A DNA stretch of 64,000 nt from Erinaceus europaeus (Eukaryota; Chordata; Mammalia; Eulipotyphla; Erinaceidae), in NCBI RefSeq assembly GCF_950295315.1, contig NC_080171.1, positions 93,112,817 through 93,176,816 of the forward strand, written 5' to 3'. The translations under genes were made by a program, and so were the position numbers. Below, piece by piece: positions 32,840-44,100 of this stretch; position 1 is the first letter of the stretch, and every line of letters begins with the position of its first letter. The notes below the pieces were generated by a model that saw nothing but the letters and a program-made list of their open reading frames with translations, did no database searches and was not told where the DNA came from.

Positions 32840-33476
32840 GAGAAGAGACTTTAATACCTAGGTACCTGAGAACATAAGCACCAGTGTACATTTTATTGCT
32901 CAGGATGGTGGTTTTTAGCTTGGATAGCTATGGTGATGGGGGTACTTCCTGCAACCTCCAGGAGGCCTCTCAGGCTGGGCAGGACTTCCCAGTGACTGAC
33001 AGGCTATCTCTCCCAACCCCTACCTCCCCCAGTGACTGCAGGCCACATTCTGCCCTGCCCTCAGAACCACACAGAAGAGCTTGTTTTCTCTTTTGCGTGA
33101 CAGCCATCCACAATTCTTTTAAAAGCTTCTGCACTAACCGGATGATCACCTGACCTTCTTGGATCCCAATTAGTAACCTCAAGATGAAAAGAGCTTTCAA
33201 AGCCACAGATATCACTTTCACAGACCCCAAACCACAAATTCAAGGGGAAGTGGTTTTTACTCAACTGGAAGAAGGCTATAAAGATATAACTGATACAGAA
33301 GAGGAAATAAAAAAATGAGCAATGGTTGGAGATCATTCCAATTATCACATTGGGATCTAAGTTATCACAAATACTGTAAAATCCTGTTTTTACTTAATAG
33401 CATTTTAATGGAAATGTCAGGTGTATAAAATAAAAGTGAATGGCAAAGAAAATATAAATCAAGCTTACTAGTCCTT
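32840..33476. other. Single-copy DNA
   Basis: No repeat recognised. A minus-strand frame near 33060-33230 is discussed under rejected items. Confidence 0.35.
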
Positions 33477-33489
33477 TGGGGTAATTTTT

Positions 33490-33767
33490 CAAAAATATTT
33501 ATTTTCTCTTTTGTTGCTCTTGTGTTTTATTGTTGTAGTTATTATTGCTGTTGTTGTTGTCATCATTGTTGGATAGGACAGAGAGAAATGGAGAGAGGAG
33601 GGGAAGACAGAGGGGGAGAGAAAGATAGACACCTGCAGACCTGCTTCACTGCCTGTGAAGCAACTCCCCTGCAGGTGGGGAGCCGGGGGCTCGAACAGGG
33701 ATCCTTACGCCAGTCCTTGCACTTTGTGCCATGTGCGCTTAACCCACTGTGCTACTGCCCGACTCCC
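33490..33767 (-). mobile_element. SINE, young
   Basis: Full-length antisense SINE with exact 13-bp duplication TGGGGTAATTTTT at 33477-33489 and 33768-33780. Confidence 0.95.
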
Positions 33768-33875
33768 TGGGGTAATTTTTAAAAATTATTATTAACTATT
33801 GAACTAGGTCTATCCCTGATTCATTAAAACATGGACAAAGTCTTGGATTTTTAAAAATTTATTCTCATTTTTTTA

Positions 33876-34022
33876 AAGACTTGATTTATTGATTTATGAG
33901 GAATTATAGGAGAGAGAGAAAGAACCAGACATCACTCTGGTACATGTGCTGCCGGGGACTGAACTTAGGACCTCATGCTTGAGAGTCTAATACCTTATCC
34001 ACTGCGCCACCTCCCGGACCAC
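33876..34022 (-). mobile_element. SINE, ca.150-bp subtype
   Basis: Antisense 'ggagagagagaaagaaccagacatcactctggtacatgtgctgccggggactgaac...gcgccacctcccggaccac'. Near-duplicate TTCTCATTTTT on both sides. Confidence 0.88.
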
Positions 34023-34127
34023 TATTTCTTCTCATTTTTCAAATAAAATGGAATTCTTTTTCACTGTACTGCTCATGAAAAACTTACTCACCTTATTTTG
34101 CCTGCACAGTCCCCACTATTTTGCTAT

Positions 34128-34468
34128 AGGAGCTGCCTCAGCAGGTAGAGCTCAGGACTTGCATGAGCACGCTCCTGATTTGAATATTGCTCTTATTTTC
34201 TCTCTCATGGAAAAGAAAAATCCTAAAAAACACAATTTACCATGCACTGCACCAAAGCAAGGGACTCTGGGGGAAGGAGAAGAGAGAAGAGACAGAGCAT
34301 TGGGGTCCTGCTGCTTGATGGTGGAAAAGGACCTAAGTTGGAGGGGAGGGTACAGTGTTTTGGAGACACCTGTCATGGAAAGATGAGAAATTGTATTCAT
34401 GTGTCAACAGCTGTACTATAATCCATTAACCTCCAATAAAATAAAATAAAACAGTACAGAATTTAAAA
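34128..34468 (+). mobile_element. Old SINE head followed by L1 3'UTR end
   Basis: 34128-34225 resembles a tRNA-like SINE head. 34240-34468 ends 'gagaaattgtattcatgtgtcaacagctgtactataatccattaacctccaataaaat', the L1 3' terminus. Confidence 0.55.
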
Positions 34469-34479
34469 AACACTACTAA

Positions 34480-34682
34480 TTGTCAAAACCTATGCTAAGA
34501 AACTTACCTATATTTCTCTTTTCTTTATCATAACAAGTTTGTGAGATAGGACGGCATGCGTTCCATTTTATAGAAAGTGAGGCCCGGGGAACCTGAATAC
34601 TTGCCCAACTCCATAAACCAATAGTGGTATTGGGATTTTAAACTCAAACTGTTTCATCACCCATTCTATGCTTGGTTCACTA
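34480..34682 (+). repeat. MIR
   Basis: 'tttatcataacaagtttgtgagataggacggcatgcgttccattttatagaaagtgaggcccggggaac...cttgcccaact'. Confidence 0.8.
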
Positions 34683-35295
34683 AAAAGTGCTTGTGCTAGT
34701 TTGGCTGAAATCAGACCCAAGTCTTTTCTATGTATAAATTGTATATTGTTCCAGAAATTAACAAAACCAAGGTCAAATTCTAATTCCCTTAGAAAAAGTG
34801 CTTGGGTTCTCTCAGAGAACCCATTCTTATTCTCAGCTGGCTATCCTTTGAATTGTTTATTCATTTATAGATTACTTACTGAGCACTTATCAGTCTCAAG
34901 GGCTTCAGCTACACAGGAGAAATAGACACATGTTGCACAGAAGTAGGTGGCATGGTGTGGGGAGACCAAACCCACACATACACAATGACTGAACCAGGTC
35001 AATGAGACCAAGTGAGTACAGTTAGCTGGAGTACATAGGAGGGGTCAGTTCATTGCTCTGGGTAGGATGTACTAAGGGAACAGATGAGAAACGACAGAGA
35101 GCTAGCCTGGTCTAGGGTTTATGGGACCGAGAATCAGACAAGAGTTTGGTAGTGCAGGAAGTAAAAAGGATGTAGTGGTTTGGAGGGCAGGAGTGGGAAA
35201 ATCCAAAGTATAGTGAAAAATGAAGCAATCAACCAGGAATGTGTATTCTCAGTTCATGGGTGAGATCCGGAAGCTACTGGGATACCTGGGGTCAA
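34683..35295. other. Single-copy DNA with weak MIR patch
   Basis: 34865-34915 has a MIR-like 'ttacttactgagcacttatcag'. Nothing else recognised. Confidence 0.35.
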
Positions 35296-35299
35296 TGAC

Positions 35300-35482
35300 T
35301 CGGAAAAGTAGGATGTGGTCCCAGGACAAGCAGCATCACTGTCACTTGAGAAGTTACTGGATATACATGTTCTCGACCCAACCCCAGATCTACAGACTCA
35401 GAAATTCTGTGAATAGGCTGGGGAGTCTGTTTCAGCAGGTCCTGTGTGTGACTTGGCAACACTCTGAAGAACCTCTGGTCTA
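35300..35482 (+). mobile_element. MER5-type hAT DNA transposon remnant
   Basis: Order 'gcatcactgtcacttgagaag', 'cgacccaaccccagatctac', 'gactcagaaattctg', 'ctggggagtctgtttcagcaggtcctg', 'actctgaagaacctctggtcta' follows the MER5A/B (nonautonomous hAT-Charlie) consensus as I remember it. Confidence 0.65.
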
Positions 35483-36140
35483 AGTGAATGAGGATGGATT
35501 TAGCAGCTACTCTACCAGGGATCTAGGAGGGTAAAGAATACCCCAGCCCATGCTCTGGGGCAACCCTGGTGGTCACTAGGAGTATTAAGTGGGCAGAGGT
35601 GCCACCCTGGCAAAGGAATGGAAAGCAATACCCTTTCCCTACTGCTAGTCCCAGACACGCTCCCCACCCCCACTACATATGGATTTCAAATGCACATTGT
35701 CGTTCCTGAAGAAACTGCTAACCACGCACCAAAAAAGCCCCTTAAATTAGCCCAGCAACTAATTTAAAGAGTTGGTGGATGAAGTCCCTAAAAATAAACA
35801 TAACTACCATGTAGCCAGCGCTGTCACTTGATAAATCCCTGCTGTCACAGAGGCCTCATTTGCTTGATGGTGATGCTGTGCTGTATGAGGAGAAGGTGAC
35901 AGAATACAAAATGGGTGGGGCTTGTATTTCCAAATTGGAGAGGAAAGATCTTAGTGAAGGATGGTTGTCTGATGCCCTAGTCCCCACAGGACCTAGACCC
36001 ATGCTGGCTGTGATCTCATCTGCTCCCCTTCATGCAACCACCCGGCCACTTCCTGCTCCCTCATCACTTCCCTCTATATACAGCAAGGTGCATCTTCAAC
36101 AGTAGCACAACCTGATGATGATGATAATATCAGAACTTCT
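35483..36140. other. Single-copy DNA
   Basis: No recognisable repeat or gene. Confidence 0.35.
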
Positions 36141-36141
36141 G

Positions 36142-36345
36142 GGGCCAGGCAGGTGGTGGCACACTTGGAGCTCACATTACAGTGTTCAAGGATGCGGGTT
36201 CAAATCCCTGGTCCCCACCTGCAGGGGGAAAACTTCACAAGTGGTGAAGCAAGACTGTAGGTATCTCTCTGTCTCTCTCCCTCTCTACTTGCCCATCTCC
36301 TCTTAGTTTCTCTGTTTCTATCCAATAATAAATAAATGTTTTAAA
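36142..36345 (+). mobile_element. SINE
   Basis: 'ggggccaggcaggtggtggcacacttgg...gggttcaaatccctggtccccacctgcagggg', CT region, 'tctatccaataataaataaatg'. Confidence 0.88.
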
Positions 36346-36640
36346 ATATATATTTATTTATTCCCTTTTGCTACCCCTGTTGTTTTATTGTTGTAGTTAT
36401 TATTGTTCTTGTTACTGATGTTGCTGTTGGATAGGACAGAGAGAAATAGAGAAACAAGGGGAAGACAGAGAGGGGGAGAGAAAGATAGACAGACACCTGC
36501 AGACCTGCTTCACCACCTGTGAATCGACTCCCCTGCAGGTGGGGAGCTGGGGGCTCAAACCAGAATCCTTAAGCCAGTTCTTGGTGCTTTGTGCCACCTG
36601 CACTTAAACCACTGTGCTACCGCCAGACTCCCATAAATAA
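36346..36640 (-). mobile_element. SINE, back to back with previous SINE
   Basis: Full-length antisense SINE inserted into the tail of the plus SINE; ATAAATAAA is present on both sides. Confidence 0.9.
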
Positions 36641-36739
36641 AATATTTTTTAAAAAACTACTTAATAAAAAAAGTACTTACTACATGTCAGAAAAGCTGGT
36701 TTAAAAAAAAAAAATCAAAGGTGACAGCATCCTACCAGA

Positions 36740-36840
36740 CCAGCACTATTTTATTACCATTTTACTGATGAAGAAAGCAAAGCACAAAGATGAGTAATGT
36801 TTATCTAAGGCTTTGTAGACCAGAATGGAAACCCATACTA
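36740..36840 (+). repeat. MIR fragment
   Basis: 'attttattaccattttactgatgaagaaagcaaagcacaaag...tagaccagaatggaaaccc'. Confidence 0.6.
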
Positions 36841-36857
36841 AGGACCACAGAGATTTC

Positions 36858-37171
36858 CCTTTTCTTTCTTTTCTTTTCTTCTTTTCTTTTCTTTTCTTTT
36901 CTTTTTTGCCTCTAGGGTTATCACAGGAGCTTGGTACTAAAAATCCACTGCCTCTGGAGACCATTTTCTACATTTTATAAAAAATTTAACAGGACACAGA
37001 GAAATTGAGAGAGGAGGGGGAGGTAGAGAGGAGGAGAGAAAGATAGACATCTGCAGACCTGCCTAACCTCTCATGAGGTGTCCCCACTGCAGGTGGAGAG
37101 CGGGGCTGGAATGGGGATCCTTGCGCTTCATACTGCATGTGCTTAATCCGATGCACCCCCGCCTGGGCCCC
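36858..37171 (-). mobile_element. SINE, long subtype, with (TTTTC)n
   Basis: (CTTTT)n antisense tail at 36858-36905, then 'gcctctagggttatcacaggagcttggta', GA-rich middle, 'catctgcagacctgcctaacc', 'gggatccttgcgcttcatac'. Confidence 0.88.
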
Positions 37172-37229
37172 ACCGCAGACCTTTTCTAGTCACTGTAGCA
37201 CACTGTTTGCACATCTAGGGAGCTATCAG

Positions 37230-37349
37230 GAATGAAATGCTTGGGGAGTTGGGCATGTTATTTGTAATATTGCATTTGACTCTGCCAATGAGTCTATGAA
37301 TTAGGTAGTGTAAATGGCCTCATTTCACTGGTGACAAAAATGAACTTCA
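37230..37349 (+). repeat. MIR, left half (split by L1)
   Basis: 'tttgactctgccaatgagtctatgaattaggtagtgtaaatggcctcatttcactggtgacaaaaatg'. It continues at 39947 after the L1. Confidence 0.75.
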
Positions 37350-37959
37350 ACACAGGAATACTTCCTTCCAGCTTCTATAAAACCAACATCACTCTGATAC
37401 CAAAAACAAACAGATACAACAAAAAAAGAAAACTACATACCTTTATCTTTGATGAACATAGATGCTAAAATATTGAACAAAGTCTAGCCAACAAGATTCA
37501 GCAATATATTAAGAAGATTGTTCATAATGACCAAGTGGGGTTTATCCCATAGATGTAAGGTTGGTTTAGTATACATAAATCAATCAATGTGATCCACGAC
37601 ATCAATAAAAGCAAGACCAAAAACCAAGTGGTCATATCAATAGATGCAGAGAAAGCATTGACAAGATCCAACATCGCTTTATGATCAAAACAATTAAAAA
37701 AAACATGGAGTAGATGGAAAATTCCTCAAGATAGTAGAGTCTATATATAGCAAACCTACAGCCAACATCATACTCAATGGTGAAAAACTGGAAGCATTTC
37801 CCCTTAGATCAAGTACTAGACAGGGCTGCCCACTATCACCATTACTATTCAACATAGAGTTGGAAGTTCTTGCCATAGCAATCAGGCAGGAGCAAGGAAT
37901 TAAAGGGCTACAGATTGGAAGAGAAGAAATCAAACTGTCACTATTTGCAGATAACATGG

Positions 37960-38038
<79 letters not shown>

Positions 38039-39946
38039 CTAGAAGGAAGCTTTTGGAAATTATTAGGCAATACAGTAAGGTGTCAGTCTACAAAATTAAC
38101 ATACAAAAGTCAGTGGCATTCCTCTATGCAAACACTAAGTAAGGTATCAGAAGAAGGAATTCAGAAATCAATTCCCTTTACCATAGCAACAAAAGCTATA
38201 AAATATCTAGGAATAAACCAAAGAAATGAAAGACTTGTATACTGAAAATTATGAATCACTACTCAAGGAAATAGAAAAAGGTACAAATAAGTGGAAAGAT
38301 ATTCCCTTTTCATGGGCTGGAAGAACATCATTAAAATGAATGTACCTAGAGCCATATACAAATTTAATGCAATCCCTATCAAGACCCCAAACAAAATTTT
38401 TAGGAGAATAAAACAAAAGCTAAAAATGTTTATCTGCAACCAGAAAAGACCTAGAATTGCCAAAACAATCTTGAGAAAAAAGAACAGAACTGGAGGCATC
38501 ACACTCCCAGATCTCAAATTGTATTACAGGGCCACTGTAATCAAAACTGCTTGGTACTGGAACATGAATACACACACTGACCAGTGGAATATAATTGAGA
38601 GCTCAGAAGTAAGCTCCACTCCCCCCCACACACATCTGTGGACCTCTAATCTTTGACAAAGGTCCCCAGACTACTAAATGGGGAAAGAAGAGTGTCTTCA
38701 ACAAATGATGTTGTGAAAATTGGGTTGAAACATGCAGAAGAATGAAATTGAACCACTATATTTCACAGAACACAAAAGTAAATGCCAAATGGATGAAGGA
38801 CGTAGATGTTAGACCAGAAACTATCAAATACTTAGAAGAAAATATTGGCAAAACTCTTTCCCATCTAAACTTTAAAGGCATCTTCAATGAAACAAATCCA
38901 ACTACAAAGAAAATTAAATAAAAAATGAACCAATGGGACTACATCAAACTGAAAAACTTCTACACAGCAAAAGAAACCAATACTCAAACAAAGAGACTCC
39001 TCACAGAATGGGAGAAGATCTTCACATGCCATACATCAGATAAGTGTCTAATAACCAAAATATATAAAGAGCTTGCCAAACTCAGCATCAAGAAAACAGA
39101 TGACCCCATCCAAAAATAGGGAGAAGACATGGACAGAATATTCACCACAGAAGAGATCCGAAAGGCTAAGAAACATATGAAAAAATGCTCCAAGTCATTA
39201 ATTGTCAGAGAAATGCAAATGAAGACAACAATGAGATACCACTTCATTCCTGTGAGAATGTCATACATTAGAAAAGGTAGCAGCAACAAATGCTGGAGAG
39301 GTTATGGGGACAAAGGAACACTTATGCACTGCTGGAAGGAATATAAATTGGTCCAAGTCCTGTGGAGCGCAGTCTGGAGAACCCTCAGAAAGCTAGAAGT
39401 GGACCTACCCTAGGACCCTGTAATTCCTCTCCTGGGGATACAGCCTAAGGAACCAAACATACCCATCCAAAAAGATCTGTGTACACATATGTTCTTAGCA
39501 GCACAATTTGTAATAGCCAAAACCTGGAAGCAACCCAGATGTTCAACAACAGATGAGTGGCTGAGTAAGTTGTAGTTTATATACACAATATAATACTACT
39601 CAGTTGTTAAAAACATTGATTTTACCTTCTTCATCCCATCTTAAATGGAGTTTGAAGACATCATGTTAAGTAAGAAGTCAGAAACAAAAGGATGAATATG
39701 GGATGATCTCATTCATAGGCAGAAGTTGAAAAATAAGATCAGAAAGGAACTTGGATTGGAGTTGGTATATTGCAACAAAGGAAAAGACACTGATGTGTGT
39801 GTGTGTGTGGGGATCATGTTGGCCTAGGAGGACCTAGGGGAGTTGAACTGCTATGTGGAAAACTGAAATGTTATGCACGTACAAACTATTGTGTTTTGCT
39901 GTCAACTATAAACCATTAATCCACTAATAAAAGAAATTTAAAAATA
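37350..39946 (+). mobile_element. L1, 5'-truncated in the RT domain, inserted in MIR
   Basis: Begins in ORF2 at the RT palm (SSFYKTNITLIPK) and runs to a 3'UTR ending 'cattaatccactaataaaagaaatt' plus A-rich tail. Flanked by AATGAACTTCA (37339-37349) and AATGAGCTTCA (39947-39957), with one MIR split between the two sides. The RT active site reads FADN instead of FADD (Asn codon 37953-37955) and is followed at once by an expanded microsatellite. Many stops; inactive. Confidence 0.95.
37962..38036 (+). repeat. (TA)n(GA)n microsatellite inside L1 RT
   Basis: About 17 TA units then about 20 GA units replacing the codons just after the RT catalytic motif. Confidence 0.97.
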
Positions 39947-40075
39947 AATGAGCTTCAGAGAGGCTTCACTAACTTTCCAAATGCCATACAATTATTAAAT
40001 ATCTGAGTAAGGATTTGAACCCAGATCTATCTGAGTTCAAATGCCAGGCACAACTCAGGGCAGTGACCTAAGTTT
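39947..40075 (+). repeat. MIR, right half
   Basis: 'gagcttcagagaggcttcactaactttccaaatgccatacaattattaaat...ggatttgaacccagatct', completing the MIR begun at 37230. Confidence 0.85.
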
Positions 40076-40124
40076 TTAGAACTGGTCTTCTCCTTCCTGA
40101 TAGTGGGCAGAAGTCTCTGGCTAT

Positions 40125-40330
40125 GAGACTGGGTGGTAGCACACCTGGTTGAGTGCACATGTCACTCATGTAAAGAACCCGGGTTCAAGCCCTGGATTCT
40201 TATCTGCAGGGGAGGGGGGCTGGAATTTCACAAGCAGTGAAGCACTGCTGCAGTTCTCTCTCTCCCACTCTTCTTTCTCAATTTATTTCTATCTCTATCA
40301 AAAAGAAAAAACGTATAAATTTTAAAAAAG
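40125..40330 (+). mobile_element. SINE
   Basis: 'gagactgggtggtagcacacctggttgagtgcacatg...acccgggttcaagccctgg...', CT region and A-rich tail. Confidence 0.85.
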
Positions 40331-40537
40331 GAAATGGGATGGTACAGCCAGAGTTATGAGGCAGAGTGACTGGACTGGCACCTGACCAGAAGCCTGGTAC
40401 AGAACTGCTGCATTTTTTTAGAGTCAAAACCATGGCCTTGTAAAACACCCAGGTGTATCTGCTTAGAGGACTTATCACCACACTCAAGGTGACAGGCTGG
40501 GAGTGCCCAGTACTTGTCTCCATGAGGTTTTTCTGTT

Positions 40538-40668
40538 TTTTTTTTTTTCCAGAGCACTGCTTAGCTCTGGCTTATAGTAGTTCACGGGGTTGAACCTGGG
40601 ACTTTGGAACCTCAGGCATGAGAGTCTCTTTGCATAACCATTATGCTATCTACTACCCACTATTCTGT
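40538..40668 (-). mobile_element. SINE, ca.130-bp subtype
   Basis: Antisense: T run, 'ccagagcactgcttagctctggcttatagtagttcacggggttgaacctggga...cataaccattatgctatctac'. Confidence 0.88.
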
Positions 40669-41330
40669 TGTGATTGCTAAACAAATCATCCCTATTTTCT
40701 AGATATGAGTTCACACAAATCCCTGATGTGCAGTATCTGCTGCCTGTATGAATTAATGAAGGCCCCAATGGCAGCAGAGACAAATTTGGTCTCTGTCCCT
40801 GGTTGGGACTGAGTCCCAGAGGAACCCCAGGCCTGGGGTTGCTACAGAAGCATCTTCCTGCAGGCCCATGCAATGAATTAACAAAAGGACAAAAACAGAG
40901 GACTTGCTCTAATGTCCCTGCTCCCTCAGATGCAGAAGTCAGGCTTTTTCAGAGCTGGAAGGGCCTTCAGGGGTCACTGGGCCCAGTCCTCTCATTTTCC
41001 GGATGAAGGGACTGACAGCTCATTTTACAAAGCCCTCCTGATCTGCTGCTTTCCTAACAGGGCTCTCTGCTCTGCCTCTCCACACAGAGCCAGCGTCTGT
41101 GCTGTCAGCAGGCTTGCATTCTCTGTCTCACAGCACGGGCAGTTAGAGTCAATATGACTGACTGTCATACCAGGTGGCTTCCTAACACAGGATTCTGGTG
41201 GTCCTCGAGTAGAGGCTCTGGGGTAGACTGAGGTACCATTCAGACCCTAGCTCTGCCTTGGAGCAGCATAACCTGAGGTAAGCCATGCAGCCTCAAAGAT
41301 TTAGGTTCATCTTCTGTAAAATGGGATGTA
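40669..41330. other. Mostly single-copy, two MIR-like patches
   Basis: 40935-41060 ('agctggaagggccttcaggggtcactgggcccagtcctctcattttccggatgaagggactga') and 41235-41330 (antisense MIR 'gcctcaaagatttaggttcatcttctgtaaaatggga'). Confidence 0.45.
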
Positions 41331-41332
41331 TA

Positions 41333-41455
41333 GGATGAGGGTAGGGGGGATTGTTTCATAGTTAAGCAAAAGACTTTCAAGCCTGAGCTCCAAAATCCCA
41401 GGTTCAATTCCTGCACCATCATAAGCCAGAGCTGAGCAGTGCTTTGGTAGAATAA
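41333..41455 (+). mobile_element. SINE, ca.120-bp subtype
   Basis: 'gattgtttcatagttaagcaaaagactttcaagcctgagctcc...ggttcaattcctgcaccatcataagccagagctgagcagtgctttgg'. Its A-rich end seeds the following purine microsatellite. Confidence 0.85.
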
Positions 41456-41458
41456 AAT

Positions 41459-41683
41459 AAGAAAGAGAAAGAGAAAGAAAAGAAAAGAGAAGAGAAAGGA
41501 AGGGAAGGGAAGGGAAGAGAAGGGAAGGGAAGGGAAGGGAAAGGAAGGGAAGGGAAGGGAAGGGAAGGGAAGGGAAGGGAAGGGAAGGGAAGGGAAGGAA
41601 AGGAAAGGAAAGGAAAGGAAAGGAAAGGAAAGGAAAGGAAAGGAAAGGAAAGGAAAGGAAAGGAAAGGAAAGGAAAGGAAAGG
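41459..41683 (+). repeat. (GGGAA)n/(GGAAA)n purine microsatellite
   Basis: About 225 bp of pure purine, first GGGAA units then GGAAA units. The array continues for about 50 bp beyond the LTR at 42027-42075. Confidence 0.97.
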
Positions 41684-41686
41684 TAT

Positions 41687-42026
41687 TGTTAAAATTCGGA
41701 GGCTCTAGCTGGCCGGGCTAGCTTCACGGGCGGGTAACAGAGACGCAGAGACAACGGCTGGGCAGGGAAGCTGTATTTCTTTATTCAGGAACAACGATTC
41801 ATAAACTAAACCAAACTAATCACCAAACAGAACTCTGCTGCCTCTTTTTTTTCACAGCGGCACCAAGCACTCTGACCTCTGCAACTCTCCCACTCTCGAA
41901 CTCTAGAACTCTGGCACTCTCTCTGGGTTCCTTGGGGCGGGGCCAAGCGGCCCAGGAAACTAACTGGACTGATCCAATCCTCTTGGCGGGGGAGAGCTAG
42001 AACAACCCAATGTAAAGCATACAACA
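41687..42026 (-). mobile_element. Solo LTR of an endogenous retrovirus
   Basis: 340-bp GC- and CpG-rich block standing inside the purine microsatellite. Read on the minus strand it starts TGTTG and ends TTAACA, carries ATTGG (CCAAT-type) and a G/C-box-like GGCCCCGCCCC, and has one AATAAA (41780-41785 complement) about 90 bp before its end, followed by a GT/CT-rich stretch: the U3-R-U5 layout of an LTR. No internal retroviral sequence adjoins it. The target-site duplication is hard to fix because both flanks are GGAAAGG repeats. Class not determined; about 340 bp with this layout would fit class I or II. Confidence 0.75.
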
Positions 42027-42079
42027 GAAAGGAAAGGAAAGGAAGAGAAAAGAAAAAAGGAAAAGAAAAAGATGGGACA

Positions 42080-42715
42080 ACAGCTAACCTACCATACTGA
42101 TGGGATTTCAGAGAAGTGGAGAAGTGGGATGTATGGTACTCAGTATAGCAGACTATATATAATCAATATATCTATTGACTATAATCACCAATATCTTTAC
42201 TGTACACACGAGGCTCCTGCCTGGTCTCTGGCCCTACTGGGAACTCAGGAGAAGATGAGGTCTTTTTAGCCAAGTGTTAGCATTCTGCCCAAGCATGTGA
42301 TGTGACACTAGAAAGATCTTGAGCTCCTATGATTGCCCACAGGCCCCGCCTCAGGTCATCACACAACAGACAGCCCAGGGTAAGCCTGCACCTGTCCTCT
42401 GACTTCAGCCAGAAAGAGTCCCCCAGATGAGACTACTTAGCTTAGGCCTCCCGGATATCTGCCCCTTATCAGGTAACATTTGCCACCTCTGTTGAGGGTT
42501 ACCAGTGTCACAGAATAACACAGCAACTATGTCAGCCAATAATTGCTGCTGCTCACAAAAACAAAAAGTGAGACTTTGCTGGTAGAAGGGGCACTCAGAA
42601 TCATTTTGTCTCATTCTCCTTTTGGCATATATAGAGAGGCTATCTAAGGAGGTTGAGACATGGAATATGTCAGACGTAGGCCCAACTCTTCTGACTTCCT
42701 ATCCAGAACCTTTAA
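42080..42715. other. Single-copy DNA
   Basis: No recognisable repeat or exon. Confidence 0.35.
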
Positions 42716-42720
42716 AGAAG

Positions 42721-42975
42721 AAAAAAGGAAGGAAGGAAGGAAGGAAGGAAGGAAGGAAGGAAGGAAGGAAGGAAGGGGGGAAAGGAGGAAGGAAGGAAGG
42801 AAGGAAGGAAGGAAGGAAAGGAGGAAGGAAGGAAGGAAGGAAGGAAGGAAGGAAAGGAGGAAGGAAGGAAGGAAGGAAGGAAGGAAGGAAGGAAAGGAGG
42901 AAGGAAGGAAGGAAGGAAGGAAGGAAGGAAGGAAGGAAGGGAGAAAGGGAGTGAGGGAGAGAAGAAGAAAGGGAG
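42721..42975 (+). repeat. (GGAA)n microsatellite
   Basis: About 255 bp of GGAA units with four regularly placed interruptions AAAGGAGG roughly 60 bp apart, so a higher-order repeat has been amplified. The long charged frames here (K-E-G-R repeats) are artefacts. Confidence 0.97.
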
Positions 42976-43329
42976 GAAGGAAAATGAAGGCAATTGTACC
43001 ATTATTTGCTAAAACACCAGAGAAGTCAAAGTTCTGACTCTGAAAGAGGAGCCTCTGACTGTCTTGGCCACGTCCACAAGCAGAGAAGAAAATTCTTTTT
43101 TTAACTCTTACTTTCCCTCAGTAGTGGTGGCCATTTTTCTGTGAATGACAGGGTCATGCTAGACTTTTCACCAAAAGTTAGCAGCTCTGGCTGTCCAGGA
43201 CCCACTGTCCAGGACCCCCACTTGAGCAGAGTGCTTGGGGCCTACTTTGCCAGTCTTGTCTTCCACAAGCCACATCCCCCTCTTCCTTTGTAGCTATACT
43301 TTCCTTAATCACTTGGAAGACACAGCCTT

Positions 43330-43432
43330 CAAGATTTTTTTTCTTCTCCTCCTCCCACCCTCCCTTCTTTTGCTGCTGCTACTTCTGCTGCTTCTCCTCC
43401 TCCTCTTCCATCTCTTCCTCTTCCTTCTTTTA
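43330..43432 (+). repeat. CT-rich low-complexity tract
   Basis: Pyrimidine-rich (CTT/CTC) run that merges with the 3' side of the next antisense SINE. Confidence 0.8.
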
Positions 43433-43690
43433 TGGCCACCAGTGTTATGGCTAGGGCTCAGTGCCTGCAAGATGAATCCATTGCTCCCAGTAGCCCTTCT
43501 CCCCCTTTATCCTCTTTTATTTGATAGGACAGAAAGAAATTGGGCAAGAGCGAGGTAGAGAGGAGGACAGAGAAACAACTGTAGTGCTATTTTAGCACTC
43601 ATAAAGCCTCCCTCCTGCAGGTGGGAGCTGAGGGCTTGAACCTGGGTCCTTGAACATGGTAACATGTGCAACTCAACTTGGTGTAATACA
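43433..43690 (-). mobile_element. SINE, long subtype, old
   Basis: 'ggccaccagtgttatggctagggctcagtgcctgcaagatgaatccattgctcc', GA-rich middle, 'gagggcttgaacctgggtccttgaaca'. Confidence 0.8.
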
Positions 43691-43699
43691 TTCCAGTTC

Positions 43700-44100
43700 C
43701 TCAGTCTTCAACTTTTTCATTTATATAATCTCTTCCCCAAAAGCTTTCTACAGGAACTGAAGACAGAGACAGCCATTTTCCCCTGTGTAACTCTGCACAC
43801 AATCATTGTGACATATATTGAGAACAATCCCTGTCATGCACAGCGCTAAGCCCACAGTGTGCTTTTTTTTCTCCACAGAAATCATCACAATTATGCCTAT
43901 GTGACTGTTTATGTAGCACTCTATTTATTCAAGAAACTGAATGTCCCAGGAAGACAGCCCTCACTATTGTTCAACTGTGACTGTATCTTTAGCTTCTACA
44001 CAGCTCCTGCCACAAGTCAGGTGCTCCCAATGAATATAGTCATCATTTCACTGATCCAATTAATTAGACACAAATTATTAACTCGAATTTACATTGGGGA
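43700..44100 (+). repeat. MIR/L2 remnants
   Basis: 43805-43915 is MIR-like ('acatatattgagaacaatccctgtcatgcacagcgctaagccc'). 43940-44040 is an L2 3' end ('gacagccctcactattgttcaactgtgactgtatctttagc...cagctcctgccac'). Confidence 0.5.

Noticed and set aside
33060..33230. Minus-strand frame with a basic stretch (QKRKQALL) as a possible exon
   Set aside because: Two overlapping frames look equally plausible and no good acceptor/donor pair could be placed.
42622..43037. Long lysine/glutamate/glycine-rich frames on both strands
   Set aside because: Entirely produced by the GGAA microsatellite.
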